From Isoetes taiwanensis (taxonomy: Eukaryota; Streptophyta; Lycopodiopsida; Isoetales; Isoetaceae), in NCBI GenBank assembly GCA_021234155.1, contig JAJEKV010000099.1, forward strand, positions 304,560 to 368,559: a DNA stretch of 64,000 nucleotides, given 5' to 3'. The position numbers were made by a program, and so were the translations under genes. The notes below the pieces were generated by a model. It was not told the origin of the DNA. It did no database searches and saw only the letters and a program-made list of their open reading frames with translations. Positions within the stretch are counted from its first letter, which is position 1. Every line of letters starts with the position of its first letter. Positions 45,141 to 56,648 of the stretch are shown one piece after another.

Positions 45141-45760
45141 CTTGTATTATCTATCTGTGGAGCAACCCCTTCATGCCGGCCGTGCTGCGCCATGTCTTCC
45201 ATCCATTTGCTGGTGGACCTTATCCAAAGCGGTGCCCCATCTCCATGACTAGCCGCGTTGTTGCTTGTATCTCCCCTCTTATCCGATCCTTGGACTTTTG
45301 GGCTCCCCGCAATCATAATCCCCTGAAGAACTTCCACAAGGGAAATTGTGCTCTTCCGATTGGAGAAGCCGCTTTGAGCGCAGACCTGAGTGGATGGTGG
45401 TGATGCCTCCAAGTTGCGGCTTAGCCTGGAGGGAATCGGTTTGCCCTGTACAACCCTGATTGCCTCAGCATGAGATACCTGCTATGTATGGGGACGAGGT
45501 GTCCGTGCGGGCTCTTTTCTTCAACGCATGCATCTTTGTGCCGAGGTGGGCCAACAAGGGCCGGGACTGTCAGGTGGATTCCGGCTATAAAACAGAGAAA
45601 ACACCATACAAGTCATAATAATAAACGGAAAGCTCGTTCGATAAGCTTTCCAACGAGCCCAAGAACGCCTGAATCTGACACCAGAATCCCGAGTTATGAG
45701 CAAAAGAGCAGGGCTGAAACCCTAAGCGCCAGTGTGAGCGCAGTGTGAGCGCCTAAGGGT

Positions 45761-46093
45761 GTGAAGAGAGAGCTGAAGAAATCAAAGCAGGAAATCTATA
45801 TATCCAAGCCATTATATTTCTAGAATACTCATTTCTACAACTTGGACTAACTTCAGGCTTAGATTGTGGGATCGAGACAAATAAATAGGTCAATTTGTGA
45901 ATAATATGTAGGGCATGGTGCATGTGACTTGGGAAACATTTTGGTGAGACATGGATTTGGGAGAAAATTGCATATTTTGGCAGTTAATTGTCAAGAATGG
46001 ATGGGTATTGTGCGCTCCTGTACATCACATAAATGTGCAAAATTTTTGATACAAATTCAATCAACTATGATTTCTTCACATCGCATCTAAACA
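45761..46093. other. unassigned spacer
   Basis: AT-rich stretch between the GC-rich LINE and the right copy of the 0.7-kb repeat; nothing seen. Confidence 0.35.
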
Positions 46094-46925
46094 GCTCCAA
46101 TATCCAAATTGACCAAGTGTGCATATCCATTACCTCCTCGTCTCAATTTTCTTCTGGCTTTTACTACAAGAGAAGGGGTCAATTTCTGTCATCAAAATGT
46201 CACCAGAGCATTGAAAAGTATACATTATGACACTGTTGATGACATTTAGACATGGGTGATGCTATAGGTGCCACAATTTGTGTCATCTATAGCCTCAGTC
46301 TTTGTGTCACCCACAGTGTCATTAACTTTGCTAGTATTAGCATCAATTATAGTGTCATTAGTTGTACATATATACCATTGGAATTAGTTTCAGTGCCTTT
46401 CAGTGCCATTATAGGTGTTGCGATTAGCATCAAATATAATAGCACCTTTAGTGTCACAAATTTCGTCAATGTTGTACGGCCATAGTTATATGCCACACTC
46501 GATATTGCTATTAATATTATCAATATTGTTAGATATTGTCCCAGCAGTTGTATTAAGCTATGTTAGTTCACATAATGAGATTATGAGTGTTAATATATTA
46601 AAAATATGAAGATGCAATATTTCTGACAACTTCTAGAGAGGTAGAACTACTAAATGAGAAGAATCTTAAACACTTGATACATGGATTTGACATCAATAAG
46701 TATAGATAATTTTAGACAGTAAGGAATATAATAGAATAGAATAGTAAGGGGAGTTTCTAAGGTTATTTGGGGGCCACCTTCCATAATCTGCCTTTTACAT
46801 GGAACTCTACTTTACCATCTAGTAGGAGGTAGGGTTTATTCTATATATAAGGCGTAATTATAAATATGTATTTGGAGGCTTTTGATTGTAGAGAGACCAT
46901 ATTTTGGTTGTAAATACCTCATTAT
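46094..46925 (+). repeat. 0.7-kb direct repeat, right copy (fuller, CACTA-like end)
   Basis: Contains TACTACAAGAGAAGGGG (46162) followed by a cluster of TGTCA/TGACA words (GTCATCAAAATGTCACC, TGACACTGTTGATGACAT). This resembles a CACTA end (CACTACAAGAGAA) with its first base mutated plus a subterminal array. No matching right end was found, so it is a fragment. The block ends with a TATATATAAGGC box and GTTGTAAATACCTCA. Confidence 0.8.
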
Positions 46926-49449
46926 TTTAGTGAAATTTACTTCTTGCATGTAACTAACCCAACAAAAATACACTTGAGTTTTATCTTATATTACAAGTCC
47001 TAAGGATTTGCTATCTTAACATATATAAATATTATAGGCTTTTGGAATATTAGAGTTGATACCTCCTCCTATAATTGACACGTTTTTCCGGAAGGAAAAA
47101 ATAGGGGCTAAAACAAAAAGAAGAAAAAATGGAAAAAAAAAAGGGCTTTGATTTGGTTCGCCTTACTCAAGACCCAGTGTTTTCCATGACTTCGGCTTCC
47201 TTCACGCATTTAGGGTCTGACTATGGTGGATTTGAATGCTGTGCAGAAGGATGGTACGACCGAGCAAGCTAGATCCACGATGAGTAGGCATGACAGAGCT
47301 ATGGCTGTGCCATGTCACCTAAACCAAGGCGGAATCCAAAGAGCCATTCCCATTTGCAGATCAAGTAAATCCAAACTAGAGGACAAGAAACAGGGCAAGA
47401 ACTAGAATAATTATGAATGCCATAGCTAGAAGACAAAGAAATTTCGAACTACATGACAAACCCGGCTGCAAAATAGGGGATTCAGAAGTGCTGGGACTTC
47501 TGAAGAAAGGAAAGGCGCTCGGGCCATGTCCTCGCAGATGGCAATTGGGATTGTAATGGGATACATAAAAACGTAAAGAATGGTGCCATTTTGTAAGCAT
47601 GATTGAAAGGCAAGAGAACAAGATTAAGGTGTTGTTTTCCATAGGGTCGAAAATGAAGATGGAAACGAAAGAACATCCAAATAATCTCTGAAGATGGATG
47701 GTGCCAATATTAGTGATAGTTTTTGCTTAAACAATTCTATTCGTAAGGTAAGGTGATAAATAACCCACTCTAACCAGCTGTATTTTGATGTGTTGTATAT
47801 TATGGGTTTTTTTGCATCTTTACGGTTCTATTTTGCATCTTTATGGGTCTTTCAGTTCGGAACTTTGATTTGGCGAATATTCTATATTATAATCAAAGGC
47901 TATTAGAATTTTAAGAAGAAAACTGAATTTCAGTCTCAATGGTGCAAATCAAGCATCCGGTTGAAGGCCACGGGAGGGGGAGGGGAAAAAAGTTACAACA
48001 AAAAAAATGGGATAATGTGACCATCGAATGAATCCCATTTAGTCTTTGGAGGATAATGTGCCATATACAACGGATGCCATGCCGGAATGAATAGCTTCTA
48101 CCCTAGTGTCTGAAAAGAAAACAGTCCGAATCCTCAATGAATCCTCCCCGCCGCTCCACACCACATTCCACCCATGCTCCACAACAACCTAGAAAGTAGC
48201 ATGATATCTTATCCATGCCCTAGAAACTTCAAAAAACTCGCAACATACCTTTATTCTTTTGAACCATGGCAAAAAAGCTCATCCAAAAAACCTCAAAAAG
48301 GAAAGATGAACTTTAAATGTAATTAAGCTGCTTAAACATTGCAAAATATACGGTTTGTATACAATACGTGCCGGGAATCATAGTCCCAACCATGCAGAAA
48401 AGCCCCTCCCAATCTGAGAAATGAAATATTGCAAGTTTATCATTTCAAAGGAAAATGGATCATGATGAGAATGAAATTAGTATGCGAGATAGAACTGTGT
48501 GCAAAGAAGCACATGCTGCTATTTTAGGACTCCCTAAGGTGAATGCCATAAAACGTTATTTTGCACATGCATTTTGAGGTAGGTGTATTTTTATATCAAT
48601 GCTTCAATTAAGCATCAATACGAAGAGGATTTATTGCCAAGATGAAAGAATTGGCAACTCATTCTTGGCTAGATTTGTAGCACTTTTGATTCATAGTGGA
48701 TATCTTACTTGTTGGATGGTGCTTGCTTCAATGAGATATAAGACGCACCGCACCTTTTTCACTTAAAGTTGAACATATAACTAGAAATACTTGGAGATTC
48801 AAGTTGCTGAGAAAGAAAATTATATACATTGTTGATTATGGATTCAATGTTCCTCAAAATCAGATTTTGTGTTTGTTGAATTGCAAGCAAGGTAATATGC
48901 CTTTAAATTGCTATTATATTCTTAAGGGCCAAATCCCCCCAAAAAAATTGAAGATGGAACTCTCTCTCATTTTCTGCTCGGGAGTTCAGATGGTAGCTTC
49001 AAATATAAATATCCTTCATAAAAGCTTGTCTATTCCACAAAAGCTTGTCTATATTCCCGTGGCTCTAAATGATGTCATTTTATAAACATGATTGGGTCCT
49101 TAGTTCCTTATAAAATATACAGGTGGTGGCCAGACATGCAAATGAGAAGCTGGTTTATGTTGTCAATCCTGGAATGATCATCTTGGAATGGACTTTAGGA
49201 AGCACGAGCAATATTTCCCACACAACACGTAAGCTCTTTTTGGAAAAGAGCCATAATTACTAGTGGTAGTACACTAGTTTTAGAATAGTTATACCTCAAG
49301 TTCAAGACCATCGAGATAGTGATATCTCGAGTTCGAGACTGCTCAGAATTGCACTACATATAGTTTTGTCCCAGAGCCCTATATGGTCTTTGTCATCATT
49401 AAAAGAATATATATCTATCTGCTTGCTGCTGAATTTAAAAAGCTACACG
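46926..49449. other. unassigned, two exon-like frames
   Basis: 48455-48577 is a small frame starting MDHDENEISMRDRTVCKEAH, and 48804-49085 a 93-codon frame with VDYGFNVPQNQILCLLNCKQ. Both are on the plus strand and could be remains of one gene, but I recognise no family and see no clear splice signals between them. Confidence 0.35.
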
Positions 49450-49570
49450 TGAAAGAATAGAAAAACTCGACATGTGCACAATCCAGTTAAAGTAATATAA
49501 CGGTTTCTAAACACTTAAAGGAGAAGATCTAAATATCTACTATAAAAATGTTGTATCTCTTCATAGTTTT
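49450..49570 (+). repeat. diverged direct repeat, left copy (matches 61478-61600)
   Basis: CGACATGTGCACAATCCA, TTCTAAA-ACTT, GAGAAG-TC-AAA and AATGT-GTATCTCTT-A-AG-TTTC-TT recur in order at 61478-61600, on the far side of the old LINE. Before that LINE inserted, the copies were about 1 kb apart and flanked the 208-codon ORF. Confidence 0.6.
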
Positions 49571-49577
49571 CATTAAT

Positions 49578-49756
<179 letters not shown>

Positions 49757-50383
49757 ATGCCTTTCATTTTTCATGCTCCTCTTTATTTGTGTCCCATAGG
49801 CCAGTTGGTCTTCGTTGACGATAAAAACATATTCTATTATATTCTATTCTATTCTTATCACTTGACTTTAAAAATGTTGTCGCACAAGCAGTTGCTCGTA
49901 TGGGAAAAGTATGAATGGGAAAAATCTGAGCTGAGTTTTCGCATTGTGAAATGGAAAAATTTTGAGCAAGAACCGAATCCGAAATATAAATGCAGATATT
50001 TTACTATGAAATACTATAAGGAGCGCGTACAAAGCGAAGCAAAGGAAGGCAAGTATAGAGAAGCGGCAAATTTATTCTGTTCTGTTTGTTCTAAGTGGCG
50101 AAACCAAAGAAGGAAGAATTATGGCATCAAGAAAAGGAGTGAGTATGAGCCGAAAGCCGATGGACGAGCTGAAGCCAAAGCCAAATCTATAGGTAAGGAA
50201 TTTGCAGTCAGTTTTTCAAAGGATATCCATGCAATTTTGAAATACATGCAAGTCATACAATCTGTTCTTCAAGGAATATCCTACTTAAACTCAACACATG
50301 AAGTAAGTGGAGATTTGGAATCTTTCTTTTTGAAATCTCAGCCTTGCATTACAGATGTCTCGTTATCTCGACTATCTATTTAA
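49757..50383 (+). CDS. hypothetical protein, 208 codons or 169 from an internal Met
   Basis: Longest unexplained single frame outside the LINEs. The first 39 residues derive partly from repeat-like DNA ([10 protein letters not shown] over ATTCTATTC units), so Met at 49874 ([20 protein letters not shown]) is the better start. The protein is lysine/glutamate-rich, with [11 protein letters not shown] and [20 protein letters not shown] segments and a C-terminal hydrophobic helix ([20 protein letters not shown]). No family is recognised. It lies between two diverged direct repeats, and the old LINE inserted 40 bp after its stop. It could be a gene, a remnant, or the body of a small mobile unit. 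Confidence 0.4.
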   Translation: MPFIFHAPLYLCPIGQLVFVDDKNIFYYILFYSYHLTLKMLSHKQLLVWEKYEWEKSELSFRIVKWKNFEQEPNPKYKCRYFTMKYYKERVQSEAKEGKYREAANLFCSVCSKWRNQRRKNYGIKKRSEYEPKADGRAEAKAKSIGKEFAVSFSKDIHAILKYMQVIQSVLQGISYLNSTHEVSGDLESFFLKSQPCITDVSLSRLSI

Positions 50384-50404
50384 AGTATTCTGTAGATCTT
50401 TCAG

Positions 50405-50423
50405 CTTCCTCACTAACATTCTT
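50405..50423 (+). repeat. target-site duplication of the old LINE (3' side)
   Basis: CTTCCTCACTAACATTCTT, exactly repeated at 61437-61455. On the LINE's strand it follows the poly-A, here a T-run at 50422-50432. Confidence 0.93.
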
Positions 50424-50653
50424 TTTTTTTTTGAAGAACGTGTTTTACTTCATATTATACACTCAAAAGATTACAAAGTACTTCAAGAAGTAAGAAATAT
50501 CCCTGAAGCATCAATCACTTTTAGATGATCACTCCATATTGGAAATTTAATACGATCAGGCCAATTGGAGATCTGAAAGCAATTATACAACTTCTTACGA
50601 ATTTCTTGAATTACCACCTGAGAAGAAATATACTTATCATAAAAGACCTTTCT

Positions 50654-51160
50654 TCACCTTTGCTTCCATACACTCCATATTAGCCAAGACTTTGCCATGA
50701 AATGCAATCCTTTTAGAAGCAGTCCGATTTGGATAAATACAAAAAAGAAAGTCTTGACTATCCAAAGATACTCCAAAAGAGAATGCAAACGGGACCTAAG
50801 ACTACTCGGACTCTGCACACAAATATAAACAATGCTCCAATGTTTCAATGCACCGCTCACACATTGGGCAAAGTGGGCTTACTCAGGCTTAAAGCGATGA
50901 ACCATCTCATTAACTCTCAAAAGGCGATGAATCACACGCCAAAGTAAAACATTTACCTTTGGAGGATTATATTTAGACCAAACAAGGTTCCAGATGGATT
51001 GCCATTGAGAAGGCAAAGTCTGTAAGTGCCATTTTCGAGAAGGTGATAAAGTACTTGAGGATGTAAGCAATCTGTAGCATGAACTTACTAGCTTCTTGCC
51101 TTCTTTAATACCTTGAACAAAGTTCCAGCATCTCTGGTCACCAACCTTCTTAATTAAAGG
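50654..51160 (-). pseudogene. C-terminal zf-RVT-like part of the old LINE, separated by the inner LINE
   Basis: The frame (51193-50879) reads RCWNFVQGIKEGKKLVSSCY and WSKYNPPKVNVLLWRVIHRL then RVNEMVHRF, the typical W---P-K---FLWR--H-----N-L segment. It continues sequence at 56439-56197 (YGLLDKDISIWAYVASAL) across the 5.0-kb inserted LINE; the junction codons for VASAL are inside the 15-bp duplication. Confidence 0.85.
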
Positions 51161-51175
51161 AAGAGCACTTGCTAC
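51161..51175 (+). repeat. target-site duplication of the young LINE (left copy)
   Basis: AAGAGCACTTGCTAC, exactly repeated at 56182-56196 directly after the poly-A tail. Confidence 0.93.
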
Positions 51176-51182
51176 CTTTCTA

Positions 51183-51453
51183 TTACAACTCAAAAGAATT
51201 GGATAATATAGTAGATTCTTTAAATTTGTTTGAGTTTATCCATGGAGGGTGTTTTGATGACGAATCTGGGAGTGACAAAGAAAATTGGGGCAGTGAGAAT
51301 TTTCTATCTGATTCTTTGGCTATTAATAAACCTAATAAGGATCCTAAAGCTAAAAAGAAAAAAAAGGCCACCTCCAAGTCTGAAATTCTATCTTCTATCC
51401 ATAAAACTCCTGCAGGAAATACAAGAAGCAAAAAGAACAAGAGAAATAGATAA
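51183..51453 (+). pseudogene. ORF1 C-terminus of the young LINE
   Basis: An acidic stretch (GGCFDDESGSDKENWGSENF) is followed by a lysine-rich tail (KAKKKKKATSK, TRSKKNKRNR) and a stop 40 bp before the ORF2 start. Acidic-then-basic tails are common in plant LINE ORF1 proteins. The N-terminus was lost at the truncation; the Met at 51183 is not the natural start. Confidence 0.65.
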
Positions 51454-51493
51454 TTCTACTCCCCTTTCCTCTTATTCTGGATTTTGTCTTTAA

Positions 51494-54400
51494 ATGAAGA
51501 TTCTTTCATGGAATGTTAGAGGATCAAAGGCCCTCTCAAGAGAAGGAGAGTTATTTCTCAGCTTAGAGCTTATAAGCCTGATATTATCCTCCTTCAGGAA
51601 ACCAAGTTGCCAAAATTTGAGAGCTCTAGTCTCTCGGATTGGATCCACCCTGGATCTTCTTCCATCTGGATTGAAGCCACAGGGACCAGTGGGGGATTAA
51701 CTATAATTTGGAAGTCCCTGAATCATGCATCTTTCCATAACAGCCCTTCTAGGTGTTGGCAGGCTGTTATCTTTACAATCAATAACTCCAATTTTGGAGT
51801 CATTAATATCTATGCTCCAACTTGTCCAAAGCAAAGAGAAGCCTTATGGCCTGACATCAATTCTTGGGTCTCCTCTCAACCATTGATGAATTGGGTGATT
51901 GCTGGAGATTTTAATAATACTCCAAATTGGGATATGAAATTAGGCAATAAAATAAATATGTCCACTCAAGAGAGGCTCAAGTGGGATACTTTTATCTCTG
52001 ATAGCAACCTCATTTATGTGCCTTCCTCCACTGCAAGCTACACTTGGTCAAACAAACAGAAAGATTCCAAAAGAGTTTTTTGTGCTTTAGACAGATTCTA
52101 TGTCTCCAACACCACTGATTCCTTTTGGGATAATTGCTTTGTAACTAGTGATGAAGCTATCTCCATATCAGACCATCAACCTCAGTTTCTTCACTCCAAT
52201 CACTTGATCAATCTTCCCAGAGATGGTAATATCCCATTTAAACTTAATTGCTCACTCCTTCTTAATGAGCAATTCTGCCTGGATTTTAGAGATTTTTATC
52301 AGAGTTTGCACAATTGCCACTCTCAATCCATGAAGAGTTTTTACTTTAAGATCAAGCAAATTAAGTTTTGGATTAAAGAGTGGTCTCACTCTAAGTTTAA
52401 AGAGAGAACTCGTCAAAAAGAGAGCCTGTTTGCTAAAATGAGGGACCTCGGATCCTGCTTGCAGAATGATCCATATAATGCTGATCTTCACATTGGGGAG
52501 GAGATTCTAGAGAAACAAATCAAATCCATTGAAGAGGCTGAAGCCAAGAGCTATATCATTAAATGCAAAATCAAATACAATAAGGAAATGGATCTTGGTA
52601 GCTCCAAGTTATTCTATAGGGTTGCCAAAAATAGAATTCTCAATAATTCCATTATGCAAGTGCAAGCTGAAGATGGCACTATCATTGATAACCCTCCGGG
52701 GATCAAGAATTTCTTCCATGACCAATATGCCTCTCTTTTTAATGACAAGATCAACAGCCCTGATATCACATCCAAAAGTATGAAGTTCAAATCCTTGATT
52801 GACCAAATTATCCCAACCACTCAAGATATTATGGATGAGTCTGTTGCTACCCTCCCCTCAGAGAGTGAAATTCATAATGTTCTCTGTAGCTTCAGCAAAG
52901 GAAAATCTCCAGGGCCTGATGGATTGCCCCCAGAGTTCTTCATGCACTTCTGGGATATCCTGAAATTAGATATTGTCAATATGGTTCATGGATTCTGGAA
53001 GGCTGATCATCTGCACTCCTCCATTTCTGTAGGGTTCATTACTCTCATTCCAAAAATAGACAAGCCTCTAACCTTATCTGATTGGAGGCCCATTTCCCTG
53101 ACCAACTCTACTTATAAATTATGTGCCAAGATCATAGCCAACAGAATCAAAACTTTCCTCCAGAATCATATTGGCATTAAGCAATCGGCTTTCTTGCCTA
53201 ATAGATTCATTCTAGACAATTACATTATTGCAATGGAAGGGTTGCATTGGAATAAGGTCTCCTCCCAGAATTGTGTTCTTCTCAAGCTTGACTTCAAAAG
53301 AGCTTTTGACTCGGTCAATTGGGATTTCCTTGAGTTAGCTCTAAAAAAAATTGGTTTTCACAGCAAAATCATCTCTTTAATCTTTGGTCTCAATTCTATG
53401 GCTAACTCATCTGTTCTTATCAATGGTTCCCCATCTAAATTCTTCAAACTCTCCAGGGGGGTGAGACAAGGTTGCCCCTTAGCTCCTTACCTATTCCTGG
53501 TGGCTGCTGAAATGCTTACCAGGGCAATTGATTTTAATCAAGAATGTGGAACCATCAGAGGCCTTCATCTTCCAGACAACAATGGCAGTTTCATTATTTC
53601 TCAATATGCAGATGATACATTTGCATTTCTTGATTCCAGCTCTGATAACATTGCAAAATTCCTTGCCATTGTCGATTTATTCTCTGCTGCCTCTGGGATT
53701 TACCTGAATCTCAATAAAAGCATTATTATTGGTGATACTGATCAGAATTCCATTTGTGGCATCAATGTCATAAACACTTTGCAAGCCACAAAATTACTTG
53801 GGATGCCTCTGTCCTTAAATTCCAATATTAAAGGTTTATGGGATCCTATTCTGCAGAAGATTAGGAAAAAATTGAATATCTTTAGAAATTCCTTGTCCTT
53901 AGCTGGAAGAAGTTTAATTGCAAATTCTGTTTTGGCTGCATCTCACATCTACTTCTCTTCAGCTCTGATAGCTCCCAAATTGATTTACAATGAGCTTGAG
54001 AAGATCATTAGGAATTTTATTTGGAATGGCACTCACTCAGTCAATTGGGATTCAGTCACTCGTCCCAAAATTCTTGGTGGTCTAGGTTGCAAAAATTTAT
54101 ATTATCAAGCCTGTGCTTTGGCAGGGAAGTTCTTTTGGAGAACCCTTTCAGGGAATAATTCTATGGCCTCTATTTTCATAAGGCACTGGATCTCCTGCTC
54201 GTATCCTAAAGGGCACCCTTCTATTAAGCATTCTCTTCCTGAGTCTGCTTTTTGCACTTTACATCCTGGCATCAACACTTCCCCTCTCATGCATAATATG
54301 TTCAAGGCTTGGAATTTGGTGCAGAATTGCTTTGATGAGCCAGATTTGCAGGATCTTCATATGCAATCCTCTCTATTTTGGTTTGTTGGATTCAAGGATA

Positions 54401-55334
54401 CAAATAATAATATTCTGGCCTTGAAGCATCCCAAGACTTATAAGAAATGGAGTAACTCTGGTATTTCTAAAATTAAAGATCTATTTGCAAATGCCATCTT
54501 ACCTCCTGGACTAACTTAAGGAGATCCATCCATGGAACTTCTAGTGATAAAGCTATTTTCCTGCACTTTAAGAATATTCTTGCTAGATGTACTAATCTGT
54601 CTGACCATGCCAGTGGTATCAGTTGGAAAATTAATGGGAATGACAGATATAAAGTTAGCAGAGTTTATGCCAGACTTAATACCAAGAACCATCCAGTCAA
54701 AGCAAGAGTAAAGTGGTCAATATCTGAAGATGATTGCAAAAAGTTATTCAAGAACACGTGGAATTCTTATTGCCCCCAGAAGGTTAACTACTTTATCTGG
54801 CTAATTGCCCAGAGGAGTCTCTCCAATCTTGTCTCCCTTTCTAAGAGAAACCTTACCATTGTGCCTAATTGTCAATCTAATTGCTCGGAAAATGAATCTA
54901 TGGATCACATTTTTTAGTGCCCTAAGCTCTCCAGTTTCTGGAGTTGGTTCTATGCAAAATTTAGCAATTTCTTTTCTGTTAATCTGCATGACAACTTGCT
55001 AAACTGTATCCAAAATAATGATGCCTTGAAAAACACCATTATGTTCACTGCTCTTTGGAATATCTGGAAATCTAGAAATAGGATTGTGCATGGTCATAAA
55101 AAATTATCTACTTTCTGGATCAAAATGTCATTTCAACTAGATCTGGAAGCTTATGGCTCTGCTCATAAGTGTAAATTTGCAGACTCCTATGACAGAAATT
55201 GGGATCACATTGGTAAATTTATTGGTGGCTATAATATTTTTGTTTCTCATCTACAAGTTGTCAATTCTAATGCATCTTTCTCTGATTTGTTTGATAGAGT
55301 ATCTGGACTTTCTCAGAGGGGAGGGCAGGACTAA
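51494..55334 (+). pseudogene. ORF2 of the young LINE: endonuclease, RT, zf-RVT
   Basis: The natural start is MKILSWNVRGSKALS at 51494. A one-base shift near 51540 moves it to the 970-codon frame that runs to 54519 (residues numbered from its first Met at 51607). Endonuclease: VIAGDFN (Asp 101) and ISDHQPQ (Asp 189, His 190). RT: KSPGPDGLP, LKLDFKRAFDSVNW (Asp 562), GVRQGCPLAPYLF and QYADD (667-670), all intact. A second shift near 54512 leads to the C-terminal zf-RVT region (WKINGNDRYKVSRVYARL, KVNYFIWLIAQRSL, MDHIF), where a TAG at 54915 replaces the usual Trp codon before CP. The frame ends at 55334. Two shifts and one stop make it inactive unless they are assembly errors. Confidence 0.93.
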
Positions 55335-56160
55335 ATTTGACACTATGTTGACTTATCACGAGGCCAGCTTATACTGCAAAAATACTGGAGTTGCAAACTT
55401 AAGGCCTCCAGGGCCAACTGCATCTAGGGATGAAGTTAAATTGTATGAGGTCAGAAGCAACAGTAATGAAAGATCATGGGCAAAAATTTATTGCAGGGAG
55501 GTCATACAGATGTACTGTCTATTCAACTTTCTCTTCATGTATCATTTCTCGTTGATAGAAAGGCAGCTTGTAAGGTACAGAGAGATGTATTACTCACACA
55601 AAATGCTAGCTGATGCATATGGTACACTGCTGCTTCTTATGGGAAAAGAAAACATTTACTCCCTCATCATGGAAAGTGGATCAGAATTCAATAGTTACAT
55701 GTTTGGCACAGATAAAGGCTTCTATTGGGTGTACAATTCCATTTTCGACCAGATCACTAGCCAAGCCTCCTCATTCCATCCACATGACTTCTCCTTCTGT
55801 CATGCTATCTGAACTTGTGTCAGTTGCTCATGCTCAGTATTTTGTCTTTCTCTTGCTTAACATTTTTGCTATGCACTTGGTTGGTAATATTATGATGCAG
55901 GTTATTCCAAGGAACTCAGAGATCTCCACAATCAAAGCTCCACTTCAAAGGGGCAAAGCAGATACTCTTGGCATAATTCACATTTTTGTGATTAACTTGC
56001 CTGAACTATTTGACACCTTTTACTATAGTTAACTTTTTGTAATCTCATATACCTATTTGAGGTCAACTATATTTTGGCTGAAACTAATGAGGAAGTTCAC
56101 ACTCCCATTAGAAGGACAATTGTATGGCTTTAATTAATTAATGGAAAAAACATCTCTTAC
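55335..56160 (+). other. 3' region of the young LINE with an extra open frame
   Basis: After the ORF2 stop an open frame runs to 55812. It encodes about 160 residues (RTKFDTMLTYHEASLYCKNT, WAKIYCREVIQMYCLFNFLF, MGKENIYSLIMESGSEFNSY) and overlaps ORF2's end in another frame. It has no resemblance I know to LINE domains. It may be a captured 3' transduction or just the untranslated region. A second frame, 55613-56032, overlaps it. Confidence 0.45.
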
Positions 56161-56648
56161 TCTCAAAAAAAAAAAAAAAAAAAGAGCACTTGCTACATAA
56201 GCCCATATACTGATATCTTTATCCAACAACCCATATTTCTCCTGAAACCATTGCCAAGGAGCAATGTCAATACCAAAATACCACTGTTCAATAGAAATAA
56301 TACCTGCTCTCCTCCACCTTGCTTGGGAGTGCGCATGCATAAATTCTACAACTGGGTGTAGTTGTCCATGAGTATACAAAGGCAACCACAAAAAGGGGGA
56401 AGATGCCTGAAGACAAGCTTCCCAATCAAATGTAATCACCTGCTGGACTACCTTTCAGGCCCGAAGCAAGCCTTTCAGTACTGGAGAGGCATGTGAATAA
56501 GCTTTCAATGGATATAACAATGCCCAAGGGAGCTCAATTCTCACACCCGCTTATGAAAAATCATACACTTCTTCACTTGATTGTTTAAGTAACTTCATAC
56601 ACCGTGATGCACAATCATCTTTCAACAAAACGAACAATAGCTTAGAAG

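Larger units (their letters stand above)
40964..45760 (-). mobile_element. GC-rich LINE, minus strand, (TTCC)n tail, decayed
   Basis: About 4.8 kb of GC-rich DNA in AT-rich surroundings. On the minus strand: an endonuclease-like DFNVPTKIDSQVDL (near 43950; the usual Gly before DFN is a TGA stop), RT-like PPELMPWSRIGGEVL (43123-42929), the RT active-site box LLYADDVALLAH (about 42325-42290), and a post-RT segment RKALYARLKRCVLPIDLRIK and FRALVSRCRYMGW (42098-41874). The 3' end CTCCGTGGACGTTAAAATAA precedes the TTCC tail. Frames are broken throughout. The 5' limit near 45760 is set by composition and by a GGAAAGCTC palindromic motif shared with the 5' region of the LINE ending at 61436. Confidence 0.75.
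51176..56181 (+). mobile_element. young L1-type LINE, 5'-truncated, inserted in the old LINE
   Basis: 5.0-kb element on the plus strand, flanked by a 15-bp target duplication and ending in a run of about 18 A at 56165-56181. It starts within the C-terminal end of ORF1, so it is 5'-truncated, as is common for target-primed reverse transcription. ORF2 is nearly intact. Its low damage against the heavily broken host LINE gives a clear relative age. Confidence 0.93.
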
